Of a DNA stretch of 64,000 nucleotides, positions 1 through 8,712 are shown piece after piece. A program made the translations under genes and the position numbers. The stretch comes from Corynebacterium urinipleomorphum (GTDB lineage: Bacteria > Actinomycetota > Actinomycetes > Mycobacteriales > Mycobacteriaceae), in contig NZ_LT706962.1 of NCBI RefSeq assembly GCF_900155535.1, positions 1 through 64,000 of the forward strand, given 5' to 3'. Numbering within the stretch: position 1 is the first letter of the stretch; every line of letters begins with the position of its first letter. The notes below the pieces were generated by a model. That model did no database searches and was not told where the DNA came from. It saw nothing but the letters and a program-made list of their open reading frames with translations.

Positions 1-206
1 ATACACCAACCAACAAACCACAACAATTGTTCAACCCCGACACGGGCGAAAACACGCAAAAAACGCAGACAAAATGACCTGCCGCGTCCACTATGCAGTA
101 TCTGACACACCACACACCCCTAACGTGTGGCCACACAGAACAGATAACTCAATAACCCGCACACACACTCGTGTGATGCGACCATGACACAAACCCCCAA
201 AGGTGT
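1..206. other. Spacer upstream of 5S rRNA, no gene seen
   Basis: This is A/C-rich sequence with several CACAC runs and no open frame with a plausible start or homology. Its position directly before a 5S rRNA suggests it is the 23S-5S spacer, with the 23S gene lying outside the window. That placement is inference, because no 23S sequence is recognisable at the left edge. Confidence 0.5.
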
Positions 207-324
207 GTCGGTGGTTGATAGCGGTGGGGAAACGCCCGGACCCATTCCGAACCCGGAAGCTAAGCCCACCCGCGCTGATGGTACTGCACCCGGGAGGGTG
301 TGGGAGAGTAAGTTACCGCCGACC
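207..324 (+). rRNA. rrf: 5S ribosomal RNA
   Basis: The sequence has the hallmarks of bacterial 5S rRNA. The ends pair (GTCGGTGG at 207-214 with CCGCCGAC at 317-324). The conserved interior is present: GGAAACGCCCGG, CCCATTCCGAACCCGGAAG and the GGGAGAGTAAGT segment before the 3' end. The length of about 118 nt fits the actinobacterial size. It is the last gene of an rRNA operon read on the plus strand and is followed by a strong terminator. The ends are good to a few bases. Confidence 0.95.
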
Positions 325-340
325 AAAAACTTAATTTAAC

Positions 341-385
341 GCGGCGCTCCTCGAGGAATAGACTCCTCAAGGAGCGTCGCTTTTT
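341..385 (+). terminator. Rho-independent terminator of the rRNA operon
   Basis: An 11-bp stem (GCGGCGCTCCT at 341-351 with AGGAGCGTCGC at 370-380, one G-T type mismatch) is followed directly by TTTTT at 381-385. The position 16 nt after the 5S gene fits termination of the rRNA operon. Confidence 0.85.
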
Positions 386-427
386 CGTGTTCTATACCCC
401 GTAATCGGCTTCAGGAGAATTGATTCG

Positions 428-1222
428 ATGAGTGTTCTATCCGGCCTGTTGTTGTTCGCCATGGGCATCATGGCCGGCATCATCAACTCTGCAGTTGGTT
501 CGGGTTCGCTACTGACGCTGCCCGTGTTGTTGGCCCTTGGCGTCCCTCCGGGAGTGGCGGTGCGCACGAACACAATCGGCATGATGTTCGCGTCCTTCGG
601 TTCTGCCTACGGTTTCCGGAATGAGACGAAGAGGGAGATGCCGTATCTCGGCCCACTTATTGTGGCGACCGTTCTTGGTGCGGCTGCCGGCTCGCTGCTT
701 CTGCTGTTCACGCCCTCTTCAGCTCTGGATTGGGTCATTCCTGTTCTCATCGTTGTTGCTTTGATTCTTGTGATCTTCCAACAGAGGTTTGTGCAGGCGT
801 TCTCGAAGAATCAAGTTGTCAGTGAGGAAGACAGCGACGGCTTCATTGGTCAGCCGTACAAGAGGCCGGGGCTTGTCGGTGCGATGGGACTGGCGTCTAT
901 GTACGGTGGCTTCTTCACGGCTGCCCAGGGTGTTCTGTATATGGCGATCATGGGTGTGGGCACCGGCCATCCGTTCAAGGACGTGAACCCTGTCAAGAAC
1001 TTTCTCTCCATGATCGTGAACACGGTCGCGGCGCTGGTCTACCTGGTGGCGTTTGTGTTCTTCGACGCGGAGATCCTGTGGGTCGGTGTGGCGGTTCTGG
1101 CAGTGGGCGGTTTGATTGGCGGCCTGGTCGGATCGCGGATCGCTAAGAGGTTGTCTAATACGTTCCTGAAAGGCCTGATCGTCGTCGTGGCGCTGTACGC
1201 GCTGGTGCGGCAGTTCATTTAG
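428..1222 (+). CDS. TauE/SafE-family (DUF81) membrane permease
   Basis: A 264-residue, very hydrophobic protein with about eight predicted membrane segments. It opens with the family-typical segment GIINSAVGSGSLLTLPVLLALGVPP, placed at about residues 17-41. Members of TauE/SafE export or import sulfite, sulfoacetate or other small organic anions across the cytoplasmic membrane; the substrate here cannot be told. The ATG at 428 follows AGGAGAAT at 411-418. It stands alone between the rRNA terminator and a bidirectional terminator at 1238-1277. There is no sulfur gene beside it, although a thiosulfate-type permease lies 14 kb away. Confidence 0.85.
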   Translation: MSVLSGLLLFAMGIMAGIINSAVGSGSLLTLPVLLALGVPPGVAVRTNTIGMMFASFGSAYGFRNETKREMPYLGPLIVATVLGAAAGSLLLLFTPSSALDWVIPVLIVVALILVIFQQRFVQAFSKNQVVSEEDSDGFIGQPYKRPGLVGAMGLASMYGGFFTAAQGVLYMAIMGVGTGHPFKDVNPVKNFLSMIVNTVAALVYLVAFVFFDAEILWVGVAVLAVGGLIGGLVGSRIAKRLSNTFLKGLIVVVALYALVRQFI

Positions 1223-1237
1223 ACGATCCACAAAGCG

Positions 1238-1277
1238 TCAAGGAGCCGGGCCCATTGTTGGGACCCGGCTCCTTGAG
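1238..1277. terminator. Bidirectional terminator between converging genes
   Basis: A 14-15 bp GC-rich inverted repeat (CAAGGAGCCGGGCCC with GGGACCCGGCTCCTTG around a short loop) lies between the permease stop (1222) and the stop of the minus-strand phosphoesterase (1298). It could serve both genes; no long T-tract is present on either side. Confidence 0.7.
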
Positions 1278-1297
1278 GTTTGAAGCGGCAGAGGCGT

Positions 1298-3124
1298 TTA
1301 CTTCTTCACAATGCCGTAGGAGTTGTACAGCTCCACTTCACGTTCTTCGCCCGTGTGCAGGTCGCCCTTCACCTTGTAGAAGTCGATCTTGAAGGTGTCG
1401 TCGGTGACGGTGTAAACGGCGAAGCACTGGACCGTCGACTGGCGGTAGTTCTCGTGCTTGTGGTCGAACTTCGGGGTGTCGAACGGCTGCTCGGCGACGT
1501 CGTAAAGGGAGTTCCAATAGTTGACGTCTTCCTCGGTCATCCAGTCGAGCTTCGGGCGGACTTTGTGGACGTGGTCGACGCCCTTCTTGTAGATGGCGTC
1601 GTACGCTTTGGTGCCCGACGTGTTCGGGATGATGTAGGTGACGCCTTCGGGGTTGACGTGGTGCTCAACGCCGTCGATGGTCTCCTTCTCGGTGTCTTCG
1701 ACTTCACCGTAAGAGAAATTATCCGGGGTGTACACGAGGGACTTGGTGCGGGTCAGGTTGTGGTCGTGGCCCTGGAGGACGAGGTCGACTCCGAGCTCGT
1801 CGGCGATTTTCACGAACTCTTCGCGGGTGACTTGTACGTCTTTGTCCTGAAGAGCGTGGTAGGAGGCCGAGTATACGGGCTTGTGGTACGTCAACACGAT
1901 CCACTTCGCGCCGGCTTCACGCGCTTTGGTGATATCCTGCTTCGCCCATTCCATCTGCTTTTTGCCGATCGCGCCCTGCTCCGGGTTGTCGTCCGATTCC
2001 TTGTTGTCGTTGGTGTTCAGGACAACGAAGTGCACGCCCGAGTGGTCGTAGGAGTAGTAGGAGCCACCGTCAATAGCGCCGTCAGTGACCGGTGCGTTGG
2101 TGTGCTCGTTGAATGCGGTGAGGTCCTTGCCGTCCTCCCACAGCAAGTTGTATTCGTCGTGGTTGCCGGGAGTGTATGCGTGGGGCAGGTTGAGGTTGGC
2201 CTTGCGGGACATGTTGAGGTTGTCTACCCACTCGTCTTCCACCGCGGCGGTTTCCACGAAGTCACCTGTGTGCACGGCAAAGTTAGCGTTCGGGGCGACC
2301 TCCATCGCCTTTTCCAGGGTGTTTGCGCCGTAGGCAGCCTCGTTGTTGACGTTGGCGTTCCAGTACGCGTTCTGTGTGTCGGTGTAGTGGATGAACTGCA
2401 CCTCCTCAGCGTTCGGGTCGGAGGTAGTGAAGGTTCCGGTCTCGGAGAAGCCTGAGGATTCGGAGCCGACCTGGAAGTAGTACTTCTTGCCCGGTTCAAG
2501 GCCGGTTGCCTTGCTCTTGTTGCTGTTCTCTTTGACGTCGACGAGTTCGAGGTAGCCGATGCTCGGGCCTTCGGAGGTCCACTTGGTGTTTTCGCGGGTG
2601 ATCTGCTGGTCGGTGAAGTAGCCCTTGATCTCCTTGGGCTTGCCTTCGTCATCGAGGATGAATTCGTCTTCGTCGTCGGTGGTTGCGGCGGCGTAGATGT
2701 AGTAGCCGTCTTTGTCGCGCTCGGCGTAGCGGCTGGTCACCTCGGTGGTCTCGGCGGGGAATTCCATGGCTCCGGACATGTCTTCCTGGTCGGAGACGCG
2801 GAGCATTGAGTCGTCGAGGTCGTCCTTGGTGTACCAGTTGAAGGCCATCTCGGTGGACGGGTCCTCCGTGATGTTCATTGCGATGCGGTCGGGCTCGTTG
2901 TCGACGACGACCTCGGCCACCTCAGGCTTGTCGTCCTGGAGTTCGATCAGGTCGAGGCCGTTCTTTTCCCCGTAGACCGGGTCGATTTCTTTCGCCTCAG
3001 TCTCGGTGTTCGTTGTTGTGGCGGTTTCTTCCACAGTCTCGTTGTTGGACGAGCATGCGGTGAGAACGACCGTCGTTCCGGTCAGGACGGCGAGAAGTTT
3101 GAAAGATGTGGATTTGGAGTGCAC
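1298..3124 (-). CDS. Secreted metallophosphoesterase lipoprotein
   Basis: From the GTG at 3124 the protein has 608 residues. It starts with a lipoprotein signal peptide whose lipobox LTAC ends at Cys24, so it should be anchored outside the membrane. A fibronectin-like purple-acid-phosphatase N-terminal region precedes a calcineurin-type phosphoesterase domain. The metal ligands run in order: HYTDTQ (246-251), HTGD (285-288), GNHDE (320-324), YHKP (413-416) and GHDH (452-455). It probably releases phosphate from an extracellular ester. An in-frame ATG at 3166 exists, but its extra codons run through a perfect 12-bp palindrome. The GTG at 3124 has GAAGGG nine bases upstream and gives a normal signal peptide. 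Confidence 0.85.
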   Translation of the reverse strand: MHSKSTSFKLLAVLTGTTVVLTACSSNNETVEETATTTNTETEAKEIDPVYGEKNGLDLIELQDDKPEVAEVVVDNEPDRIAMNITEDPSTEMAFNWYTKDDLDDSMLRVSDQEDMSGAMEFPAETTEVTSRYAERDKDGYYIYAAATTDDEDEFILDDEGKPKEIKGYFTDQQITRENTKWTSEGPSIGYLELVDVKENSNKSKATGLEPGKKYYFQVGSESSGFSETGTFTTSDPNAEEVQFIHYTDTQNAYWNANVNNEAAYGANTLEKAMEVAPNANFAVHTGDFVETAAVEDEWVDNLNMSRKANLNLPHAYTPGNHDEYNLLWEDGKDLTAFNEHTNAPVTDGAIDGGSYYSYDHSGVHFVVLNTNDNKESDDNPEQGAIGKKQMEWAKQDITKAREAGAKWIVLTYHKPVYSASYHALQDKDVQVTREEFVKIADELGVDLVLQGHDHNLTRTKSLVYTPDNFSYGEVEDTEKETIDGVEHHVNPEGVTYIIPNTSGTKAYDAIYKKGVDHVHKVRPKLDWMTEEDVNYWNSLYDVAEQPFDTPKFDHKHENYRQSTVQCFAVYTVTDDTFKIDFYKVKGDLHTGEEREVELYNSYGIVKK

Positions 3125-3140
3125 GGTTAAGAACCCTTCG

Positions 3141-3171
3141 GCAGTGTGGATACTGTCACTATCCACACTGC
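3141..3171. promoter_or_regulatory. Perfect 12-bp palindrome upstream of the phosphoesterase
   Basis: GCAGTGTGGATA (3141-3152) and TATCCACACTGC (3160-3171) are exact reverse complements separated by 7 nt. They lie 17-47 bases before the chosen GTG start, in the 5' leader or promoter. Each arm holds TATCCACA, which matches the DnaA-box core at eight positions. It could be an operator, a leader hairpin or a pair of inverted DnaA-like boxes. Confidence 0.55.
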
Positions 3172-3232
3172 ATGGTTGGGGTTAACTGGCCGTTGCCTTA
3201 GTCTGACCTCGTGGTGAACCTGGTAATAGTTT

Positions 3233-3883
3233 TCACTCCAGGGGGAGGAGGTTCATGGGGGTGGCTTTGACGTCGTCAAGCTTGGTGCGTGCTTTGTCGA
3301 GCATGTGCCACTGGTCCTGCGGGATGGCTGTGCGCGCTTGTTTGACCACGTTCTGGTCGGGCGTGGCCCATGCGATGGGCATCGGGGTGACTTCCTGCCA
3401 GTGGTCTTTGTCGCGGGTGGTGCGGCGGCCGCCGACGGCGACGGAGGGGATCTTCGTGCCCACTTTCGGGTCGTCGATGCCGGGGATCGAGGAGACTGTG
3501 CGCAGTGCGGCGGCGTATTTCGGCGGGAGGGATTCGTCGACATTGATGTTCACTAGCGCCATGAGCACCATGTCGCGCGGGTTGACTTCGGCGATGACGG
3601 CGGGTGCGAGCGGGTAGCGGTCGTAGAGTTCCTGCGCGCCGCCGACGGAGCGGGGGACCATGAGGCCGACGATGAGCATCACGAGGCCGAAGGGAACGAG
3701 GCCGATCACGCCGAACCAGCCCCATGCGGAGTTATCCGGAGTCAACGTCCACAGGAGAACAGCCGCGACAACGCAGATGACGAACAAGCTGACGCCCGAG
3801 ATGGTCACCTTGCGGGTGTCGCGCAGCATCTCGTTGTGCTTTTTGGCGAATTCCTCGTCGACGTCGAAGTGAAAGCGATTCAT
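3233..3883 (-). CDS. DUF3239-type membrane protein
   Basis: A 216-residue protein with an N-terminal charged segment, then two adjacent membrane helices (about residues 25-75), then a soluble domain of about 140 residues. I believe it belongs to the DUF3239 family found in corynebacteria; its function is unknown. The start is taken as the ATG at 3883. A TTG three codons upstream is the only other candidate, and neither has a convincing ribosome binding site. It begins 11 bases after the XPB helicase gene on the same strand and is probably cotranscribed with it. Confidence 0.65.
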   Translation of the reverse strand: MNRFHFDVDEEFAKKHNEMLRDTRKVTISGVSLFVICVVAAVLLWTLTPDNSAWGWFGVIGLVPFGLVMLIVGLMVPRSVGGAQELYDRYPLAPAVIAEVNPRDMVLMALVNINVDESLPPKYAAALRTVSSIPGIDDPKVGTKIPSVAVGGRRTTRDKDHWQEVTPMPIAWATPDQNVVKQARTAIPQDQWHMLDKARTKLDDVKATPMNLLPLE

Positions 3884-3894
3884 AGCTTTCAAGT

Positions 3895-5544
3895 CTAAAG
3901 GTCGGCTGCGTCCACGAGACGGTAGGCGTATCCCTGTTCCGCGAGAAAGCGCTGGCGGTGCTGGGCGTACTCGGCGTCGAGGGTGTCGCGGGCAACGACG
4001 GTATAGAACAACGCCTCCGCGCCGTCGGCTTTGGGGCGCAGCAGCCGTCCGAGGCGCTGGGCTTCCTCTTGGCGCGATCCGAATGTCCCAGATACCTGGA
4101 TGCCCACGGCGGCTTCGGGCAGGTCGATGGAGAAATTCGCCACCTTCGACACAACGAGCGTCGCAATGTCGCCGTTCCGGAACGCGTCGAAGGCTTCTTC
4201 GCGCTTCTTGGTGGATGTGGTGCCGCTGACCAACGGTGCGCCCGTGCGCGCGGCAATGTCTTCGAGCTGCTCGATGAACGCGCCGATGATCAGGGTCTGC
4301 TGTCCAGCATGCCGGGCAAGCAGCTTATCGACGACCCCCAGCTTCCCTTCACTGCACGCCGCCAGGCGGTACCGCTCCCGGGTCTCGGCGGTGGCGTACA
4401 TCATGCGCTCGTCGTCGGTGAGCGTGGTGCGTACTTCGACGCACTCGGCGGTGGCGATGTAGCCGGCCATTTCGAGTTCTTTCCAGGGGGCGTCGTAACG
4501 CTTGGGGCCGATGAGGGAGAAGACGTCGTCTTCGCGGCCGTCCTCGCGCACGAGGGTGGCGGTGAGGCCGAGGCGCCGGCGTGACTGGAGGTCGGCTGCC
4601 ATACGGAAAACGGGGGCGGGGAGAAGGTGTACCTCGTCGTAGATGATCAGGCCCCAATCGCGGGAGTCGAATAGTTCCAGCGCTTTGTATTCGCCCTTCG
4701 TTTTACGCGTGACCACTTGGTAGGTGGCGATGGTGACGGGACGGATCTCCTTGCGTTCGCCGGAGTACTCGCCGATTTCGTCGGAGGTCAACGTGGTGCG
4801 GCGCAGCAGCTCGTCGCGCCACTGGCGGCCGGCGACGGTGTTGGTGACCAGGATCAGGGTCGTGGTTTGTGCCTGCGCCATTGACGCCGCACCGACGATG
4901 GTCTTGCCGGCGCCGCACGGCAGGACGACCACTCCGGAGCCGCCTTCCCAGAAAGATTCGGTGGCGTACTGCTGGTAGTCGCGCAGCTCCCAGCCATCGT
5001 GATTGAGCTGGATCGGATGGGATTCGCCGTCGACGTAGCCGGCGCGGTCGTCGACGGGCCAGCCGAGCTTGGTCAGTTCCTGCTTGATCCGGCCGCGTTC
5101 GGAGGGATGGACGGGGACCGTGGTGGCGTCGATAAGCGTGCCCACCATTGGCGCGATCTTCTTGTTGCGGGTGATCTCGGTGAGGATCGCGGCCTCGTCC
5201 GCCTCGAGGATGAGGCCGTGCGCGGGGTGCTTGAGCAGGCGCACGCGGCCGTAGCGCGCCATGGTCTCGGCGACGTCGATGAGGAGCGCCTGGGGGACGG
5301 GGAAACGAGAGTAGCGCTCGAGGACGTCCACCGCTTGCTCGGCGTCGAAGCCGGCCGCCCGCGCATTCCACAGGGCCAGGGGAGTGATGCGGTAGGTGTG
5401 CACGTGCTCCGGCGCGCGCTCCAACTCCGCGAAGGGGGCGAGCGCAGCGCGTGCCGCCCCCGCTTCCGCATGCGCGACGTCGAGGAGGACAGTTTTATCG
5501 GATTGCACGATGAGCGGACCGTCACCTAAAGGCATGGGGGACAT
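3895..5544 (-). CDS. XPB/ERCC3-type DNA repair helicase
   Basis: A 549-residue superfamily 2 helicase of the bacterial XPB type. The N-terminal damage-recognition region (about 1-180) is followed by the first RecA fold with Walker A GAGKT at 211-215, DEVH at 303-306 and the XPB-specific RED loop in TATLVREDGRED (328-339). The second RecA fold ends with QRLGRLLRPK. It unwinds DNA 3'-5' in an ATP-dependent way and is thought to act in nucleotide excision repair. In mycobacteria this gene lies next to the helicase-associated gene seen here at 11866-13920. About 6 kb of other genes separate them here. Confidence 0.93.
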   Translation of the reverse strand: MSPMPLGDGPLIVQSDKTVLLDVAHAEAGAARAALAPFAELERAPEHVHTYRITPLALWNARAAGFDAEQAVDVLERYSRFPVPQALLIDVAETMARYGRVRLLKHPAHGLILEADEAAILTEITRNKKIAPMVGTLIDATTVPVHPSERGRIKQELTKLGWPVDDRAGYVDGESHPIQLNHDGWELRDYQQYATESFWEGGSGVVVLPCGAGKTIVGAASMAQAQTTTLILVTNTVAGRQWRDELLRRTTLTSDEIGEYSGERKEIRPVTIATYQVVTRKTKGEYKALELFDSRDWGLIIYDEVHLLPAPVFRMAADLQSRRRLGLTATLVREDGREDDVFSLIGPKRYDAPWKELEMAGYIATAECVEVRTTLTDDERMMYATAETRERYRLAACSEGKLGVVDKLLARHAGQQTLIIGAFIEQLEDIAARTGAPLVSGTTSTKKREEAFDAFRNGDIATLVVSKVANFSIDLPEAAVGIQVSGTFGSRQEEAQRLGRLLRPKADGAEALFYTVVARDTLDAEYAQHRQRFLAEQGYAYRLVDAADL

Positions 5545-5609
5545 TATGCCCGCCTGGTGATGGTGAAGCGCTGGCGGGGCTTGGAACGCTAGGCAGAGCC
5601 ACAGGGCGA

Positions 5610-5636
5610 GGTACCTAAAATTGGTACTATAGGCCC
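5610..5636 (+). promoter_or_regulatory. Promoter/operator of parDE
   Basis: GGTAC occurs at 5610-5614 and 5623-5627 as a direct repeat 13 bp apart. The second copy runs into a -10 hexamer TACTAT (5625-5630) that ends 6 nt before the parD ATG, so transcription probably starts at or beside the start codon. Antitoxin binding at GGTAC would block this promoter (inference from the parDE family). Confidence 0.55.
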
Positions 5637-5888
5637 ATGGCTAAAAACACTTCGGTGACTCTCGGGCCGCATTATGAGGAATTCATCGCTCAAATGGTGG
5701 CAAGTGGGCGCTATGCAACGTCTAGTGAAGTGATACGCGCTGGCCTCCGCATGATTGAAGACTATGAGCGGCGGCTCGAGGTCTTGCATCGTGAGATCCA
5801 GAAGGGGGAGGAATCGGGGCTTGTAGAGGACTTTGATTTCAATGAATTCATAGAAAAGATGAAGCGTGGCGATGACGTACCGGCTTAG
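5637..5888 (+). CDS. parD: ParD-family ribbon-helix-helix antitoxin
   Basis: An 83-residue protein. The N-terminal ribbon-helix-helix fold (about 1-45, containing SVTLGPHYEEFIAQMV and SSEVIRAGLRMIED) should bind DNA as a dimer. The acidic C-terminal half (EESGLVEDFDFNEFIEKM) fits the toxin-wrapping tail. The ATG has no Shine-Dalgarno; a -10 box 6 nt upstream suggests a leaderless message. It overlaps the toxin gene by 17 bp. Base composition is visibly more A+T-rich than the flanking helicase and ABC genes, consistent with acquisition. Confidence 0.9.
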   Translation: MAKNTSVTLGPHYEEFIAQMVASGRYATSSEVIRAGLRMIEDYERRLEVLHREIQKGEESGLVEDFDFNEFIEKMKRGDDVPA

Positions 5889-6156
5889 GGAAGAAGCCGT
5901 TGAGGACTTGCGGGGGATCTGGTCCTATTCCGAGGCTCAATGGGGGCCAGCGCAAGCGGAGTTCTACTTGCGAACTGTGGAAAGGCAATTTGAATGGATT
6001 GCTGATCATCCCACGTCAGGAAAGCTTGTTCCGGGGATTCCTGGGTATCGCCAACGGGCCGCAGGTAGTCACATGATCATCTATCGTCTCGATGATCAAG
6101 GCGTGATTGTCATTCGCGTACTCCATCAAAAAATGGACCCGTCCCGTCACCTCTAA
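5872..6156 (+). CDS. parE: ParE/RelE-superfamily toxin
   Basis: A 94-residue basic protein with the ParE pattern: YRLREEAVEDLRGIWSYSEAQWGPAQAEFYL at the N-terminus, central HPTSGKLVPGIPGYRQ and the C-terminal HMIIYRLDDQGVIVIRVLHQKMDPSRHL. The final HQKMDPSRHL segment is typical. Family members usually inhibit DNA gyrase; the target here is inferred. The ATG at 5872 lies inside the parD coding sequence, giving translational coupling. An in-frame GTG two codons earlier is less likely. Confidence 0.9.
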   Translation: MTYRLREEAVEDLRGIWSYSEAQWGPAQAEFYLRTVERQFEWIADHPTSGKLVPGIPGYRQRAAGSHMIIYRLDDQGVIVIRVLHQKMDPSRHL

Positions 6157-6185
6157 GGTGCGCGGGAAGGATCCAGGCAGAGAGG

Positions 6186-7385
6186 TTAACCCCGCAGCGC
6201 CTCCGACCATGTGGTGGTCTTGCCGTTGTTGAGAATGGAGCGGCGGTAGATGCGGGCGGTGACCCACACGACCGCGAGGGTTGCTACGGCGGCGATGGCC
6301 AAGGATACGGCGAGCTGGCCGCCAGTGAAGTCGCCGGCAGCGTAGGACAGCGGCGCGGCGAAGATAGATACGGGCGGGATCCAGCTCATGACCTGCATCC
6401 AAGTGGCGTCGGTGCTCATCCAGCCGAAGGCGGGGACGTAGGCGCTGGCGAGGATGAGCAGCAGGACCGGCATCTGGGTGGACTGCAGGTCCTCGGTGCG
6501 CTGCACCATTGCACCGGCGGCGGCGTAGAGGCCGCCGAAGAAGACCATGGCCAGAAGGTAGGCGACCAGCATGACGGGGAGGACGGACCAAGCGATCTCA
6601 ATGTCGTCGAGAAGCCCGGTGACCTGCAACCCGATGAACCCGGCAGCGAGCAGGATCGCGGTGGAAATGAATCCGAAGACGAGGTTGCCCAGGATCTTGC
6701 CGGCGAGGAAGTCGAAAGGGCGCACGGTGGAGAGGATGAGCTCGACGACGCGGGAGGACTTCTCCTCCGTCACACGGCTGCCCACTTGGGCTGCGAAGGT
6801 GATCACCATGAACACGATGAGCATGATCAGGATGAAGACGGTGAGCAGGCGGATGAAGTCTTGTTTGGAGGCCTCGTCGTCTTTGCCGGCGTCGAGGTCG
6901 CCGATGTCCACCGGGACGACGTCGATGGCGGGAGCGGCCGCCTGGTATTCAGCAGGCGAGATGCCGAGCTTCTCTAGCGCGGTTGCCTGGGAGTAGGTCT
7001 CGGCGAGGGCGTCGACGCTGCTCATCACGCCATCGTCGGGGAAGCCGTCGGAAACGACCTGCCATGTGTCGTTCTCGGCGATGAGTGCGGCTTCGACGTC
7101 GCCGTCGCGCACGAGACGCTCAGCGTCCGCACGGTCAGCGGCATCGCGCGGTTCCAAGCCGGAGCCGTCGAGCAATTGCTTATCGACGTTCACCACAGCC
7201 ACCGATTGCGCCTTGTCCTCCGGGTCCTTGTCCTTCTGCCAGGCGGCGAAGCCGATGCCGCCGATGATGGCCAGCAGCATGATCAGCAGCGTGATCACCA
7301 CGGATTTCTTGCTGAAGAGGATCTGGATTTCGCGCTTGGCGGTGGTCAGGATGGTGTGGAGAGGGGAGTAGGTGCTCGTATTCAT
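6186..7385 (-). CDS. ABC exporter permease, NatB-like
   Basis: A 399-residue ABC-2 type permease. One N-terminal membrane helix (about 25-50) is followed by a large extracytoplasmic domain (about 50-195), then five or six closely spaced C-terminal helices. The SRVTEEKSSRVVELILSTVRP segment after helix 2 is a hallmark of NatB-type sodium/antimicrobial exporters. It overlaps the ATPase gene by one base and is the last gene of a four-gene operon reading leftward (XRE regulator, small membrane protein, ATPase, permease). The exported substrate is unknown. Confidence 0.88.
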   Translation of the reverse strand: MNTSTYSPLHTILTTAKREIQILFSKKSVVITLLIMLLAIIGGIGFAAWQKDKDPEDKAQSVAVVNVDKQLLDGSGLEPRDAADRADAERLVRDGDVEAALIAENDTWQVVSDGFPDDGVMSSVDALAETYSQATALEKLGISPAEYQAAAPAIDVVPVDIGDLDAGKDDEASKQDFIRLLTVFILIMLIVFMVITFAAQVGSRVTEEKSSRVVELILSTVRPFDFLAGKILGNLVFGFISTAILLAAGFIGLQVTGLLDDIEIAWSVLPVMLVAYLLAMVFFGGLYAAAGAMVQRTEDLQSTQMPVLLLILASAYVPAFGWMSTDATWMQVMSWIPPVSIFAAPLSYAAGDFTGGQLAVSLAIAAVATLAVVWVTARIYRRSILNNGKTTTWSEALRG

Positions 7386-8263
7386 TACTTCACAACCTCC
7401 TTGAACAGGTCGGTCAGGTCGGGGACGACGCGGGTGAATTCGTGCACGTCACCGGCGGCGAGAGCGGCGCGGAGGATGCGCTGGTCGTCGTCAGCGGAGG
7501 TGGTTTCGAGGGTGACGTGGGTGGGGGTGTCGTGGATAAGCTGCGTGCCCTCCGGGAGCCATCCGCGGGCTGTGGTGCCCACGCGGAAGCGGACGGGGCC
7601 TTTAGTGCGCAGGTCGTCGACCGTGCCTTCGGCGACCATGCGGCCGCGGGTGACAATACCGACGCGGTCGCACAGGCGCTGGACAAGGTCGAGCTGGTGG
7701 GAGGAGAAGACGACGGGGACGCCGCGGCGTGCGCGGTCGGTGAGCATGGTGCTCATCACGTCGACGGCGACGGGGTCAAGGCCGGAGAACGGCTCGTCGA
7801 GGATGAGAATGTCCGGATCGTGAATGAGCGACGCGGCGAGCTGGACGCGCTGCTGGTTGCCCAGCGAGAGGTCGTCGAGCTTGTCGTTCACCCGCTCGCC
7901 TAGGCCGAGTCCGTCGAGCAGCTCGGTGCCCCGCTGCTTTGCGGCGGCGCCGTCCACGCCGTGGAGCTTGGCCAGGAAGACGAGCTGGTCGAGGATCTTT
8001 TCTTTGCCGTAGAGGCCGCGCTCTTCGGGCATGTAGCCGATGCGGCGGCGTGAGGCGTCGTCAAGCGGGGTGCCGTCGAGAAGTACCTCGCCCGAATCTG
8101 CCTCGAGCACGCCGAGCGCGATACGCATGGTCGTGGACTTGCCGGCGCCGTTGGAGCCGACGAAGCCGTAGAGCTCCCCGTCGCCGACGGTGAAACTCAT
8201 CCCGTCGAGTGCTTGCGTGTCACCGAAGCGTTTGTGCAGGTCCCTGATTTCTAGCGTGGTCAT
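7385..8263 (-). CDS. ABC transporter ATP-binding protein, NatA-like
   Basis: A 292-residue nucleotide-binding subunit. Walker A is GSNGAGKST (about 38-46), the Q-loop lies near YMPEERGLYG, the signature is LSLGNQQRVQLAASL, Walker B is DILILDEPFSGLDP and the switch histidine is in SSHQLD. The YMPEERGLY variant and the C-terminal extension of about 80 residues are typical of NatA/DrrA-like exporters. It pairs with the permease whose start codon overlaps its stop. Confidence 0.92.
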   Translation of the reverse strand: MTTLEIRDLHKRFGDTQALDGMSFTVGDGELYGFVGSNGAGKSTTMRIALGVLEADSGEVLLDGTPLDDASRRRIGYMPEERGLYGKEKILDQLVFLAKLHGVDGAAAKQRGTELLDGLGLGERVNDKLDDLSLGNQQRVQLAASLIHDPDILILDEPFSGLDPVAVDVMSTMLTDRARRGVPVVFSSHQLDLVQRLCDRVGIVTRGRMVAEGTVDDLRTKGPVRFRVGTTARGWLPEGTQLIHDTPTHVTLETTSADDDQRILRAALAAGDVHEFTRVVPDLTDLFKEVVK

Positions 8264-8265
8264 TT

Positions 8266-8712
8266 TCAGTCCTCTTTGCGGTTGAAGGTGATGGCGTAGC
8301 CGATCATGGGCAGCGGATAGACGATGAGGAAGGTGAACAGCATGAAGTAACCAGCGGCTGTGAGCGCTGTGCTGTCGGGTGCGTCACGGAGCGAGCCTGT
8401 GAGCAGAAACGCGAAGCCGCCAATTCCTGTCAGCAGTGAATATGCGCTGAGGGTGCGCTTTCGCCAGGTGCTGAGCACGCTGCGCTCGTATTCGTCGAGT
8501 TCTTCCTCGGGGGCGGTGTCGGCGTTGTTGTTCGCTGCGCGGAGCTTGGACCAGCAGAGCATGCTGACCAGGATTCCGGGGATGAGAAGCGCTTTGAGGA
8601 TCCAGCTCTCGTCGACAATCAATCCGGCAACTGTGCCGCCGAGCGCGACAGCGATGCCGAGCCAGAACACCGCGATCAGCGCGCTAGTGCCATTCTGGGT
8701 TTTGTATTTCAT
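8266..8712 (-). CDS. Four-helix membrane protein of the ABC operon
   Basis: A 148-residue protein with two pairs of hydrophobic segments (about 12-55 and 95-140) separated by a charged stretch that contains ELDEYERSVL. I do not recognise a named family. It overlaps the XRE regulator by 4 bp (ATGA) and ends 2 nt before the ATPase start, so it is translated with both. It may be a membrane partner or sensor of the exporter. Confidence 0.7.
   Translation of the reverse strand: MKYKTQNGTSALIAVFWLGIAVALGGTVAGLIVDESWILKALLIPGILVSMLCWSKLRAANNNADTAPEEELDEYERSVLSTWRKRTLSAYSLLTGIGGFAFLLTGSLRDAPDSTALTAAGYFMLFTFLIVYPLPMIGYAITFNRKED

Noticed and set aside
1280..2455. A 391-codon open frame on the plus strand
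   Set aside because: It is antisense to the metallophosphoesterase, whose motifs are unambiguous; the product is Val/Arg/Gly-rich with no recognisable domain, typical of a GC-rich shadow frame.
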